Part shown: one piece after another, positions 17,285 through 25,321 of the stretch
How positions within the stretch are numbered: the first letter of the stretch is position 1
Layout: each line of letters begins with the position of its first letter
Source: Desulfovibrio sp. JC022
GTDB taxonomy: Bacteria > Desulfobacterota > Desulfovibrionia > Desulfovibrionales > Desulfovibrionaceae
Direction of reading: 5' to 3'
DNA: 64,000 nt
NCBI RefSeq assembly: GCF_010470665.1
Contig: NZ_VOPZ01000001.1
Coordinates: forward strand, 372,001-436,000
Position numbers and translations under genes: made by a program
Notes under the pieces: model-generated
Seen by the model: only the letters and a program-made list of their open reading frames with translations
What the model was told of the DNA's origin: nothing
Database searches by the model: none

Positions 17285-17316
17285 CAGGTCCGGTCACGAA
17301 ATAGGGGCCGGACCTG
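17285..17316 (+). terminator. Hairpin after methyltransferase gene
   Basis: CAGGTCCGG and CCGGACCTG form a perfect 9-bp stem with a 14-base loop, 14 bases after the stop. There is no T run, so it may protect or only partly terminate the transcript. Confidence 0.55.
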
Positions 17317-17344
17317 CTTAATAAGGCATTAAAAAATATTCAGC

Positions 17345-17776
17345 TTACTCTTCCAAATCAACCAGCATACGCGGCTCGGGCAGGTATTCGATAAGCCACT
17401 TGGTCCATTGTTCCGGTTTGATCAGTTCCAGAATTTTCTGGGCAATTTCATGGCCCTCAAAAGGTTCCTTGTAGTCGTCCAGAACTACCGCTCCTTTGAA
17501 GGTCGGGCAGAATTCTCCTTTCTTGTATGTTTCTATACTGAAATCAAACATGTCGATAAGAAAGCCATCCAGATTGCCTTTTGCCACCCAGTCAAAAATT
17601 ATCTCATAGCCCGGTTTGCTGTGGCGGGAAAAACCGTAGACCTCAGCAACTTTTTCTACATCTCTGTCCTCATCACCCATGTGGAAATTTTCAGCAGTTA
17701 CTTCCACATAGGGTTCAAGGCTGATCATTTCTTGCGCAAGGTCCTGAAATTGCTTTAAAGTAAGAACCTTATTCAT
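17345..17776 (-). CDS. Hypothetical acidic protein downstream of gmhB
   Basis: This protein of about 143 residues belongs to no family I recognise. It is acidic, without signal peptide or membrane segment, with helices near both ends (LTLKQFQDLAQEMISL and EIAQKILELIKPEQW) and a central aromatic strand-rich part (YEIIFDWVAKGNLDGFLIDMF). The ATG at 17776 starts inside the last codons of gmhB, so the two genes overlap by 8 bases and are probably translationally coupled. An upstream in-frame ATG at 17809 would lie deeper in gmhB and has no site. A role in heptose metabolism cannot be claimed from position alone. Confidence 0.75.
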   Translation of the reverse strand: MNKVLTLKQFQDLAQEMISLEPYVEVTAENFHMGDEDRDVEKVAEVYGFSRHSKPGYEIIFDWVAKGNLDGFLIDMFDFSIETYKKGEFCPTFKGAVVLDDYKEPFEGHEIAQKILELIKPEQWTKWLIEYLPEPRMLVDLEE

Positions 17777-18308
17777 CGATGGCCCTTTTAATATATTCTG
17801 ATGCATCAAGCAGGTCGTCAGCGATGTAGGCAGCCTTGCCGATGCAATCCGGCTCTTCTTTCAGCCCCTTCCCGGTACGGACCAGAATTGAGCGGGCCTT
17901 GCGGGCCATGCCCAGCTCCACATCACAAATTTTATCACCAATGACAAAACAGTCTTCTGGATTCATACCGAACTCGGAAATAGCTTGATCAAACATGCCG
18001 GGCGCGGGTTTACGGCAATCGCATTTCTGGTCCGGTGCATGCGGACAATGGTATACGGCCTTGAATTCAATGCCGTCTCCGGCCAGAAGTTGAGCCATGC
18101 GGGTATTCACTGCTTCCATGTCCGAAGTGGTGTAATATCCCCGGCCAATTCCGGACTGGTTTGTTACCACGATCAGTCCGTATCCTGCATCCTGCATGGC
18201 TTTTAGTCCCTGTCCGGCGTTAGGGCATAATTCAACGCCTTCCGGGTCGCATAGGTAATGCTTGTCCTCAATAATAGTCCCGTCACGGTCCAGCAAAATA
18301 TACTTCAT
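17769..18308 (-). CDS. gmhB: D-glycero-D-manno-heptose-1,7-bisphosphate 7-phosphatase
   Basis: GmhB removes the 7-phosphate from heptose bisphosphate in the ADP-heptose pathway for the lipopolysaccharide inner core. It is a HAD-superfamily enzyme: motif I LLDRDGTII (about residues 5-13), motif II VVTNQSGIGRGYY (about 48-60), the Lys in CRKPAPGMF and the acidic motif FVIGDKICDVELG. The zinc-binding loop is intact (YHCPHAPDQKCDC, about 88-100). The ATG at 18308 fits the family start; an ATG at 18320 would add four residues. The gene is preceded closely by a terminator-like hairpin and by a possible promoter at 18372-18400. Confidence 0.93.
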   Translation of the reverse strand: MKYILLDRDGTIIEDKHYLCDPEGVELCPNAGQGLKAMQDAGYGLIVVTNQSGIGRGYYTTSDMEAVNTRMAQLLAGDGIEFKAVYHCPHAPDQKCDCRKPAPGMFDQAISEFGMNPEDCFVIGDKICDVELGMARKARSILVRTGKGLKEEPDCIGKAAYIADDLLDASEYIKRAIDE

Positions 18309-18321
18309 GCTTAGTCTCATT

Positions 18322-18353
18322 AAAAAAAGGGAGGACTGAAAAACAGTCCCCCC
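18322..18353 (-). terminator. Terminator-like hairpin just upstream of gmhB
   Basis: Read on the minus strand, a 10-bp stem (one mismatch) with a 5-base loop is followed by seven T residues that end 13 bases before the gmhB ATG at 18308. Because a separate terminator already closes the upstream TPR gene, this one may act as an attenuator in the gmhB leader. Confidence 0.6.
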
Positions 18354-18371
18354 TGATATTTTCTATACGGA

Positions 18372-18400
18372 TTAGTATTGCTAGTTGCGAAGCCTGTTAA
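18372..18400 (-). promoter_or_regulatory. Possible sigma-70 promoter for gmhB
   Basis: On the minus strand TTAACA (18400-18395) and TACTAA (18377-18372) are separated by 17 bases. The start would fall near 18365, upstream of the hairpin at 18322-18353. Confidence 0.4.
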
Positions 18401-18435
18401 AAAAATATGGGAGAGTCCGGAGAACTCTTTATCCC
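18398..18435 (-). terminator. Terminator overlapping the TPR gene stop
   Basis: On the minus strand a bulged hairpin (outer GGG/CCC, inner AGAGT/ACTCT) starts at the TPR stop codon and is followed by ATATTTTTTT. Confidence 0.5.
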
Positions 18436-19229
18436 ATCTTTTTCTGGGCGAATTTAAGCATCTTTTCAGCTTCAGCAAAGTTGGGGTTGATGGCAAGGGC
18501 TTTTTGGGCGGCTTTGGCCATGCGGTCCCATTTTTTCCAGTCGTAGTAAAGACGACCGGTATTGAAATAAAGATACTCGTCTTTGTTGTTTATTTTAAGA
18601 GCCCTGAGGTAGTACTTTTCAGCAGCCTCAAAGTCCTTCATCTTGCGCAGTACGATCCCGATACGGTTATATAGAAATATCGCATTAGGGTCGTTTTTCA
18701 GCGCATCTTCCAGATACTCAAGAGCTTCATTGTAAAGTCCGGATTTAATGAACTTGTCGGCAATTTCAGCACGAAGTTCAGTGTCATCCTTAAATTCTTT
18801 GATCAGAGCATTAAAAAGTTTCTGCGCTTCAGAAACATTATTCTCTTCAATGAGTGCCTGACCTTTTTCCAGCTGCTCTCTTTTGCGCTTTTCCATTGCT
18901 TCAAGAAGCTGTTGAGCCCCGGCACTTACGTTCTTCTGCAATTCCTGCAAAATTTCCCGCAAGGTTTCAAGCAGGGCTTTTTCTTCGCCGGGAGCATAAT
19001 TGATGATGAGCGGATAGTCTTCCCGGAGCTTTTTATCGCTGTTGAGAATATGGACAGTGCTGTCTAGCAGCTCCTGAAATTCCTCTCGCTCAGCTTTCAT
19101 CAAAGAGCCCTTAAGCATGGCAAGCACAGCGTCATAGGCAGACTGAACTGCTGCCATGGCTTTCTGCTGCTTGAGCAGGGAAGGGACGCTGGCCAGTTTT
19201 TTTCTGGCATTGGTAAGTTCACCGGACAT
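18429..19229 (-). CDS. TPR-repeat protein
   Basis: This is a 266-residue cytoplasmic protein. The N-terminal half is charged and helical (about residues 1-120, including EKRKREQLEKGQALIEENN). At least three tetratricopeptide repeats follow: SGLYNEALEYLEDALKNDPN, MKDFEAAEKYYLRALKINNK and WKKWDRMAKAAQKALAINPN (about 165-255). TPRs mediate protein-protein contacts; the partner is not evident. It lies 30 bases downstream of carA in the same direction and ends the operon with its own terminator. No enzymatic domain is visible. Confidence 0.85.
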   Translation of the reverse strand: MSGELTNARKKLASVPSLLKQQKAMAAVQSAYDAVLAMLKGSLMKAEREEFQELLDSTVHILNSDKKLREDYPLIINYAPGEEKALLETLREILQELQKNVSAGAQQLLEAMEKRKREQLEKGQALIEENNVSEAQKLFNALIKEFKDDTELRAEIADKFIKSGLYNEALEYLEDALKNDPNAIFLYNRIGIVLRKMKDFEAAEKYYLRALKINNKDEYLYFNTGRLYYDWKKWDRMAKAAQKALAINPNFAEAEKMLKFAQKKMG

Positions 19230-19259
19230 ATTTGTCTCCGACGTAGTTATAAGCGCAGT

Positions 19260-20384
19260 TTATTTTCCGGTAGCTTCTTTTACCAGATCACGGAATCTGG
19301 CGAAGAAGTAGCAGCTGTCATGCGGACCGGGAGCTGCTTCAGGGTGAAACTGGATGGCGATGACCGGTTTGGTTTTGTGAGCAAATCCTTCCAGAGTTTC
19401 GTCATTCAGGTTCTTGTGAGTAATCTTAAGATCGGAACAGTCGGAAATGTCAACGCAAAACCCATGGTTTTGCGAAGAAATCTCAATTTTTTTGCTTTCC
19501 ATGTCCATAACAGGGTGGTTGCAGCCGTGATGGCCGAACTTCAGCTTAAATGCTTTACCGCCGAGAGCCTGTCCCAGAATCTGGTGTCCGAGGCAGATTC
19601 CGGCCACGGGCAGATCTTCGCAATAGGATTTTGCGTTTTGTACTGCCTGATCAAGAACCGCCGGATCACCGGGGCCGTTGGAAAGGAAAATCGCGTCAGG
19701 CTCGAGGGCTCTGACCTGTTCTTCGCTGTAGTGGGAAGGAACGGAAAGGACTTCGAAGCCCTGTTCATCAAGCAGGCGCAGGATGTTCCATTTCACACCG
19801 TAATCAATAAGCACTAGGCGGGGGCCTTTGCCGCTCCATTTGTAACCGGAGGAAACGTCAACCGGAACAGGCTTGTTGTCCTGCCATGCATAGCAGCTTT
19901 CGGAAGTTACGGTGTCAGCAAGGTTCTGGCCTTCCATGGTGGGTAGCTGTTTAGCTTTTGCCGCCAGTTTTGCCGGATCGAGTTCCTTGGTTGAAATAAT
20001 GCCGCGCATGGCTCCGTTGATGCGCAGATGGCGGGTCAGGGCGCGGGTATCGATACCTTCGATGCCCATGACTCCGGCTTCTTTCAGGTATTCGGGCAGA
20101 GACATAATCGACTGCCAGTTGGAAGGATGCTTACAGCATTCCTTGACGATAAATGCGGCAACGTGGATTTTTGCTGATTCGATATCTTTTTCGGTGATGC
20201 CGTAGTTGCCGATAAGCGGGTAGGTCATGCAGACCATCTGTCCGGTGTAGGAGGGGTCGGTTAGGACTTCCTGATATCCGGTCATGCCGGTATTGAAGAT
20301 AGCTTCGCCGCCGGATTCACCGGGGCCGGTAAAGGAAGTTCCTTCGAACCAGGTGCCGTCTTCAAGTGCCAGTATGGCTTTCAT
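19260..20384 (-). CDS. carA: Carbamoyl-phosphate synthase small subunit
   Basis: CarA is the glutamine amidotransferase subunit that supplies ammonia to CarB for carbamoyl phosphate, the precursor of arginine and pyrimidines. Its 374 residues fit the family. The N-terminal CPSase domain starts with [15 protein letters not shown] and contains [17 protein letters not shown]. The class I glutaminase domain has the nucleophile in [17 protein letters not shown] (about residue 262) and the His-Glu pair in [13 protein letters not shown] (about 345-357). It overlaps kdsB by 4 bases. carB is not next to it in this window, so the two subunits are apparently encoded apart. Confidence 0.97.
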   Translation of the reverse strand: MKAILALEDGTWFEGTSFTGPGESGGEAIFNTGMTGYQEVLTDPSYTGQMVCMTYPLIGNYGITEKDIESAKIHVAAFIVKECCKHPSNWQSIMSLPEYLKEAGVMGIEGIDTRALTRHLRINGAMRGIISTKELDPAKLAAKAKQLPTMEGQNLADTVTSESCYAWQDNKPVPVDVSSGYKWSGKGPRLVLIDYGVKWNILRLLDEQGFEVLSVPSHYSEEQVRALEPDAIFLSNGPGDPAVLDQAVQNAKSYCEDLPVAGICLGHQILGQALGGKAFKLKFGHHGCNHPVMDMESKKIEISSQNHGFCVDISDCSDLKITHKNLNDETLEGFAHKTKPVIAIQFHPEAAPGPHDSCYFFARFRDLVKEATGK

Positions 20385-21124
20385 ATTTTCTCCCTCTCAA
20401 GAATCTTAATGGCTGTATCCAAGTCTTCTGGACGGTCCACTCCGTGGCAGGAGTGTTCGGTGATGGTGACATGGATGGGTATTCCGTTTTCCAGCAGTCG
20501 GAGCTGTTCCAGCCGCTCTCTTTTTTCAAGAGGCGAAACGTCCGTGCCGGCAAAGGTTTCAAGGGTTTCCATGCGGAAACCGTAAAGGCCGATATGTAGA
20601 AGGTAATCCCCGTCACCCTGATGGGAAAATGGAATGGGTGAGCGGGAAAAGTATAACGCCCGGCCATCTTTTGCAAGTGCTACTTTCACCCGGTCCGGAC
20701 TTTGGGCTTCATCCGCACTGATGGGAGAGGCCAGTGTTGTGACTCTGACCCCGTCTTTGGAAAAGGGTGAAACCAGTTCCGAAATCATTTCCGGGGCCAG
20801 ACAGGGTTCGTCGCCCTGAATATTGACCACCACGGAATCGGCAGGCAGTTCCATTTTGCGGGCCGCTTCCAGTACTCGCTCAGTGCCTGTGCTGTGGTCT
20901 GAACGGGTCATTATTGCCGGGACGCCGTGTTTTTTTGCTGCTTCCAGAATTATTTCACTGTCTGTAGCCAGCACAACCTTGTCCATCTCCGGGCATTTTG
21001 ATGCCCGGTTCCAGACATGCCAGAACATAGGCTTGCCGCAGATGTCTGCCAGCGGTTTGCCGGGAAAGCGGCTCGAATCATACCGAGCCGGAATAATACC
21101 ATAACAACCGTAAGTTATACTCAT
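20381..21124 (-). CDS. kdsB: 3-deoxy-manno-octulosonate cytidylyltransferase
   Basis: KdsB activates Kdo with CTP to CMP-Kdo, the donor for lipid A core synthesis. At 247 residues it has the typical length. Signatures include [20 protein letters not shown] (about residues 9-28), [19 protein letters not shown], the QGDEP motif in [16 protein letters not shown] (about 98-113) and [12 protein letters not shown]. It follows waaA after 5 bases and overlaps carA, linking Kdo activation and transfer in one transcript. Confidence 0.97.
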   Translation of the reverse strand: MSITYGCYGIIPARYDSSRFPGKPLADICGKPMFWHVWNRASKCPEMDKVVLATDSEIILEAAKKHGVPAIMTRSDHSTGTERVLEAARKMELPADSVVVNIQGDEPCLAPEMISELVSPFSKDGVRVTTLASPISADEAQSPDRVKVALAKDGRALYFSRSPIPFSHQGDGDYLLHIGLYGFRMETLETFAGTDVSPLEKRERLEQLRLLENGIPIHVTITEHSCHGVDRPEDLDTAIKILEREKI

Positions 21125-21129
21125 TTAGA

Positions 21130-22404
21130 CTAAATATTCCTTTTAATAGCTTCGCACACGGCCTCGGTTCCGCCGCGCATGTCTGCGAGATATTTTTCAA
21201 AATCTTTTTTTACTTTTTCGGGCTTGAAGGCTTTCTTGCTGATATCGAGAAGACCTTTAAGCACACCTTCCCAGTCCTGTTCCTGACGGGCCAGTTTCTT
21301 TTCAAAAATTTCTTCGCCAACCCATGTGAAGTTGGACCAGTAGGGGCCGATCACCGGGGTGACTCCGTACGAAAGCGGCTCAAGGAAATTCTGTCCTCCC
21401 ACCGGGGCCAGCGAACCTCCGATAAAGGCCGCGCGGGCGAGTGAGAATGCGGACTGCATTTCACCGAATACATCCCATAGTACCACATGTCCGAAGGGAG
21501 CGGTGGATTCAATTTCAGAGCGTAAAACCCAAGGCAGGCCTGCATCTTCGAGCATTTTTTTCCATGCTTCAATGCGATGCATGTGGCGCGGAAAAAGGCC
21601 GATTACGGTTTTGGGACGTTCTTTTTTCAAGCCCTGAACCAGCTTGAGTACCTGCGACTCCTCTTCTTTGCGTACTGAGCCGAGGATAATGAACGGGGTC
21701 TTGGGACGAAAGACAGAAGAGAGCGGGTTGGCAGTGTAGGGTACTGCTGCGGCTGTCCCGGTGCTGTCAAATTTGACATTGGGCATGGTCGAGACTTTTT
21801 CAATTTCAAAAAGGGTCTTGAAACGGGTGGCATCATCTTCGGAGATGGCGAGGATCTCTTCTGGGGCCACGGAACGGAAAAATTCAGGCAGGGCCATGTA
21901 TCCGGCGAGGCTCTTAGTGGTCATGCGACCGTTGATAATGATCACTTTTACGCCGAGCTCTTTGCAGGCGGAAAGGAAACCGGGCCAGATTTCAGTCTCA
22001 ATGAGCACCACCAGCTTCGGGCAGACAGCTTCAAGGGCCTTTCGGGCTATTTCAGGGCTGTCAAACGGGAAATACGTTGCAGATGCGGAAACATTGCGCG
22101 GGTTGGGACTCAATCTGTAGGCTGTTCTTTCAAGTTCGGAAAGTCCCTGCTCGGTATTGGTGGTCAGCAGGAATTTTGTGGGGCTGCTCATGGAAATGTT
22201 TTCCATGATCCGGGAAGCTATTTTAGATTCTCCGGCTGAGGCGGCCTGAATCCAGACATCCGCACGCGGTGGCAGGCTGTGTTTGAGGGTTCTGCGGTCG
22301 AATCCTTCCCTTAACCTGTCATTCTTCTTGAGAAAAGGGATGGCGGCTTTCCAGCCGAGGCCGTAGAGAAATGATGCAGCTTTGAGTTTGAGCGATACTG
22401 ACAT
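21130..22404 (-). CDS. waaA: 3-deoxy-D-manno-octulosonic acid transferase
   Basis: WaaA (KdtA) transfers Kdo from CMP-Kdo to lipid IVA at the inner membrane. The protein of about 424 residues shows the glycosyltransferase-30 N-terminal domain: WIQAASAGESKIASRIME (about residues 52-69) and LVVLIETEIWPGFLSACKE. The C-terminal GT-B domain has the donor region AFIGGSLAPVGGQNFLEPLS. The ATG at 22404 is preceded by AGGA at proper spacing; the open frame upstream to 22476 reaches into ddl and is unlikely to be used. It sits between ddl and kdsB. Confidence 0.95.
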   Translation of the reverse strand: MSVSLKLKAASFLYGLGWKAAIPFLKKNDRLREGFDRRTLKHSLPPRADVWIQAASAGESKIASRIMENISMSSPTKFLLTTNTEQGLSELERTAYRLSPNPRNVSASATYFPFDSPEIARKALEAVCPKLVVLIETEIWPGFLSACKELGVKVIIINGRMTTKSLAGYMALPEFFRSVAPEEILAISEDDATRFKTLFEIEKVSTMPNVKFDSTGTAAAVPYTANPLSSVFRPKTPFIILGSVRKEEESQVLKLVQGLKKERPKTVIGLFPRHMHRIEAWKKMLEDAGLPWVLRSEIESTAPFGHVVLWDVFGEMQSAFSLARAAFIGGSLAPVGGQNFLEPLSYGVTPVIGPYWSNFTWVGEEIFEKKLARQEQDWEGVLKGLLDISKKAFKPEKVKKDFEKYLADMRGGTEAVCEAIKRNI

Positions 22405-22435
22405 GTGTTGATCCTGACGTTTCCGTTTGAAAAAG

Positions 22436-23344
22436 TTACTTCCGCTTGCGCTGTCCCAGTTCAATGAGTTTCGCAATTAACTCATTGAATGAATAGCCCG
22501 CTTCCTTCGCAGCCTGCGGGACCAGACTAGTAGGAGTCATGCCGGGGAGTGTATTCACTTCCAGCAGGTAGGGGACTCCTTCAGAAATTATAAAATCAGC
22601 CCTGCTGTAATCGCTAAGGCCCAACAATTGGTGGGCTTTGACAGTGATCTGCTGAATCTGTTCAGACAGAACCGGGTCGATGGGCGCGGGGCATATTTCT
22701 TCCGCCCCGTCAAGGGCGTATTTGCTGTGGTAATCAAAGAATTCAGCGTTATCCGGGGGATTGATCAGAATCAGCGGCAGCGGTTCTCCATCCAGTATTG
22801 CGCAGGTCACCTCGATTCCCTTGGTGTATTCTTCCACGAGGGCACTGTCTCCCAGACTGAAAACAGTCTCAATGCCTTTTTCCAGCTCTTCTCTGGTCCG
22901 GGCAAAGGTCATCCCAAGGCTGGAACCGCCTGAATTGGGCTTGATAAAGACCGGAGGCTCCAATTCTTCGAGTCCTTTGCAGCCGTCAGCTGCGCAGACC
23001 AATTCCCAGCGCGGGGTAATGATGGAGTTCTGGTCAAAGACTGTTTTGGTTGCGGCTTTGTTCAGAGTCAGGAAAGAGCTTTCAGGTTCTGCTCCCTGAT
23101 AAGGGCAGTTGACTTGGTTTAGCATAGCCTGAATAAGGCCGTCTTCCCCCGGAGAACCGTGGAGGTTGATAAAGGCAAAATCCGCATGTTCAGCAAGCGT
23201 GAGGATATTTTTAAAATCTTTTGCCGGGTCAAGGAATTCAACATCGTGCCCAAGTTCAAGAAGAGCTTGCTCAATGCCTTTTGCACCGCTAAGGGATACT
23301 TCCCTTTCCTCAGACCAGCCGCCCGCAATCAAGAGAACATGCAT
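22436..23344 (-). CDS. ddl: D-alanine--D-alanine ligase
   Basis: Ddl makes the D-Ala-D-Ala dipeptide for peptidoglycan with ATP. The 302-residue length and ATP-grasp motifs fit: LLIAGGWSEEREVSLSGAKG at the N-terminus, FINLHGSPGEDGLIQAML (about 74-91), PVFIKPNSGGSSLGMTF (about 131-147) and the metal-binding end YLLEVNTLPGMTPTSLVPQA. It overlaps the upstream HD gene by 35 bases and has GGAG before its ATG. An exported D-Ala-D-Ala dipeptidase is encoded elsewhere in the window (7008-7697). Confidence 0.96.
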   Translation of the reverse strand: MHVLLIAGGWSEEREVSLSGAKGIEQALLELGHDVEFLDPAKDFKNILTLAEHADFAFINLHGSPGEDGLIQAMLNQVNCPYQGAEPESSFLTLNKAATKTVFDQNSIITPRWELVCAADGCKGLEELEPPVFIKPNSGGSSLGMTFARTREELEKGIETVFSLGDSALVEEYTKGIEVTCAILDGEPLPLILINPPDNAEFFDYHSKYALDGAEEICPAPIDPVLSEQIQQITVKAHQLLGLSDYSRADFIISEGVPYLLEVNTLPGMTPTSLVPQAAKEAGYSFNELIAKLIELGQRKRK

Positions 23345-23969
23345 TCAGATCTACTCCGATAAGTTTGCCGAGCCGTTCCTCAAGATGAAGGGCCTGCTCG
23401 AAAGTTTTGTGAATTCTTTGTTTGATTTTGTCGGTCTTGCCGTAGCGGACCTTCAAATCATTGAATCTTTTTTCAAGTGAAGTCAGTGTGTCGTGCATTA
23501 CACGTTTATCAGCGTAACTGACGACAAGCGGAAGGAAATATTTGTCGGCTTCCGGCTCAAAAGGCCAGAAGACGTGGTGAAGTACGCCCATGGAGATTGC
23601 CGGATTTCCGGTCAGTCGCATAACCCATGCTGCTCCGAGCTGGCTGTGGTTGCCCCCGTGATAAATGCAGTAGCTTTTGGCTATATCGTGTAGCAGGGCG
23701 GAAGCCTGAATTGTCGGTATGTCAACATTGATTCCCGACTCTACAGCCAGAGTAGAGACTTGAATAGCCACTTCGGCCACAAGCATGCTGTGGGATTTGA
23801 TGTTGTCGAGCATGCGGTAGTCATCCCACCATGCGATGCATTGCCGGGCGGAAGGGATTGCCCAGGAAGGATCTATTTCCACCGGCGGGGGCGGAATCAG
23901 GGCAGACTCCATTGGCGGATATTTGAGAGTCGGTTTGTCCGGGGATTTTATCAAGTTGATTTTATTCAT
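23310..23969 (-). CDS. HD-domain phosphohydrolase
   Basis: The 219-residue protein has an HD domain at about residues 55-160: His in IKSHSMLVAEVAIQV, the HD pair in ASALLHDIAKSYCIYHG (about 87-103), a further HH in MGVLHHVFW and the last Asp in VVSYADKRVMHD. These residues bind two metal ions in nucleotide or phosphate-ester hydrolases. The N-terminus is proline-rich (ESALIPPPPVEIDP). It is the first gene of the leftward cluster HD-ddl-waaA-kdsB-carA-TPR. The substrate is unknown. The ATG at 23969 has only a weak ribosome binding site. Confidence 0.85.
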   Translation of the reverse strand: MNKINLIKSPDKPTLKYPPMESALIPPPPVEIDPSWAIPSARQCIAWWDDYRMLDNIKSHSMLVAEVAIQVSTLAVESGINVDIPTIQASALLHDIAKSYCIYHGGNHSQLGAAWVMRLTGNPAISMGVLHHVFWPFEPEADKYFLPLVVSYADKRVMHDTLTSLEKRFNDLKVRYGKTDKIKQRIHKTFEQALHLEERLGKLIGVDLNACSLDCGRLV

Positions 23970-24026
23970 AGAAAATCGTCGTAACCATTTATGGGCTGAA
24001 ACTTCCCCTTGTTACCATTTTGCGCG

Positions 24027-24075
24027 CGAAAAGGCAAAGCCCCGGAAACAACATTTCCGGGGCTTTGCCTTTTCG
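24027..24075. terminator. Strong bidirectional terminator
   Basis: An inverted repeat of about 20 bp or more starts CGAAAAGGCAAAGC and ends GCTTTGCCTTTTCG with a 6-base loop. It ends the 24124-24408 gene on the minus strand and is symmetrical, so it can stop transcription both ways. Confidence 0.85.
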
Positions 24076-24123
24076 AAATATGAACTTTTTTGTTCAATGA
24101 AAATCGTTTTGAGTTGTAAATTT

Positions 24124-24408
24124 TTATTCCGGCACATCTTCCTGAAGGAGCGGGTCGGAAAGGAGTTCCATTATTCGGGCCATGTTGAAATCGTGTGCAC
24201 CGTCGATGGCACCTTCCTGAGCACTGGCTTCCACGGTCTGTTCCAGCAACTGGTCAGGATCTTCTTGTGCTGATTTAAGGCCGGAGCGGATATTTCCGGA
24301 AACGGAGTCAAGTTTTTGCTCACGGGTAACTGTAGCCGGGGCGACCTGACCGGGGTGTTCGTTTCTGATAGGCGTATTTGCTGATTTGTTAACAAAACTG
24401 ATTTCCAT
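24124..24408 (-). CDS. Hypothetical 94-residue protein
   Basis: This small acidic soluble protein belongs to no family I recognise. The N-terminus (EISFVNKSANTPIR) and the middle (SVSGNIRSGLKSAQEDPDQ) resemble the low-complexity linker style of small Desulfovibrio proteins, and the C-terminal half is probably helical (ARIMELLSDPLLQE). GGAGG lies at good spacing before the ATG at 24408, and a strong terminator follows the stop, so it is very likely a real single gene. Confidence 0.7.
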   Translation of the reverse strand: MEISFVNKSANTPIRNEHPGQVAPATVTREQKLDSVSGNIRSGLKSAQEDPDQLLEQTVEASAQEGAIDGAHDFNMARIMELLSDPLLQEDVPE

Positions 24409-24816
24409 TTTATTTCCTCCTGATTTTATGGAGAAATATTAAGCATGAACTATTCCTACGGATAAAAAGTAAGGTATTATAAGCTGTTAGTTGCGTAAGG
24501 GGGGACAAAAATTCCGTTTTGGACCGTTAGGCCAGAAAAAGAAGTGTAAAGATTTTCCTCTTTTTGCTTAAGAAGGAATTAATTTTGAAAAAGAAATTGT
24601 GCCTGATGGAGTCGTTTTAAGCTTCCGTTTGGACATTTTTGTGTGAAATATGCAAACTCGCACAATATTTTTCTTGAATTTTTCTTGCCAAGGTTTTAAT
24701 TGGCTCTTTGGGTGAGTGAGAAATTTTCCTCGGAATTGGATTTCGGGAAATTCACGATATCCTGTTGTTAAAGTGCCAGGTGCACTTTTACGATTAATTT
24801 TTTTAGGAGGTTTTAC
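24409..24816. other. 408-base intergenic region upstream of dsrC
   Basis: No gene is seen. The region is A/T-rich and must hold the promoters of the 94-residue gene (minus) and dsrC (plus). It contains the dyad at 24639-24665 and a 7-bp hairpin (AAAGTGC / GCACTTT) at 24769-24787 in the dsrC leader, followed by AGGAGG at 24805-24810. No confident -35/-10 pair could be assigned. Confidence 0.6.
24639..24665. promoter_or_regulatory. Dyad upstream of dsrC, possible CRP/FNR-family site
   Basis: TTGTGTGA and TCGCACAA are near-perfect inverted arms (7 of 8) separated by 11 bases. The arms resemble half-sites of CRP/FNR-type regulators, but the spacing is wider than the classical 6 bases, so the assignment is tentative. 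Confidence 0.35.
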
Positions 24817-25134
24817 ATGGCAATCGTTGAATTCATGGGAAAAAGCTTTGACGTAGACGAAGACGGCTTCCTGCTCAAGTTTGAAGACTGGTGCCCCGAG
24901 TGGGTTGACTTCTGTAAAGAAGGCGAAGGCATCAAAGAACTGAACGAAGAGCACCAGAAAGTTATCGACTTCTTGCAGGACTACTACAAGAAGAACGGTA
25001 TCGCACCTATGGTCCGTATCCTTTCCAAGGTTACCGGATTCAAACTCAAGCACATTTATGAGCTGTTCCCCTCCGGTCCCGGTAAGGGAGCTTGTAAAAT
25101 GGCTGGTCTGCCCAAGCCTACCGGCTGCGTATAG
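24817..25134 (+). CDS. dsrC: DsrC sulfur-carrier protein of dissimilatory sulfite reduction
   Basis: DsrC accepts the sulfur from DsrAB-catalysed sulfite reduction as a trisulfide between two C-terminal cysteines and passes electrons through DsrMKJOP. At 105 residues it is a full-length DsrC. Both redox cysteines are present in the flexible tail (GACKMAGLPKPTGCV, the penultimate Cys and the one ten residues earlier), which separates true DsrC from TusE. AGGAGG sits before the ATG and a strong terminator follows. As usual in Desulfovibrio it is not beside dsrAB. A 5'-truncated copy of its last 230 coding bases and its terminator lies at 27697-28030. Confidence 0.97.
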   Translation: MAIVEFMGKSFDVDEDGFLLKFEDWCPEWVDFCKEGEGIKELNEEHQKVIDFLQDYYKKNGIAPMVRILSKVTGFKLKHIYELFPSGPGKGACKMAGLPKPTGCV

Positions 25135-25239
25135 TTTTATAAGTTAATCAGTTTGTGAATTGTGGAGCAGTCACGTTGGCTGTTTCACAGCGAGTCCAAA
25201 GTCAGAAAAACCCCGGGGATCGGCTCCGGGGTTTTTTTT
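24905..25239 (+). repeat. Direct repeat, left copy (dsrC 3' part plus terminator)
   Basis: This stretch of about 334 bases recurs at 27697-28030 with about six differences: one amino-acid change, one silent change, one single-base deletion after the stop and a few changes in the non-coding tail. The left copy is inside the intact dsrC. Confidence 0.95.
25208..25239 (+). terminator. Intrinsic terminator of dsrC
   Basis: A G/C-rich stem (AACCCCGG with CCGGGGTT) is followed by eight T residues, 70 bases after the dsrC stop. Confidence 0.9.
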
Positions 25240-25321
25240 GGTTAATTTTCGATAGTTTTTTTAAAGTGTATTTGCTGCGGCCAGAATAATTGCCTATGAT
25301 GGGAGTATAGGAGATTTTTTG

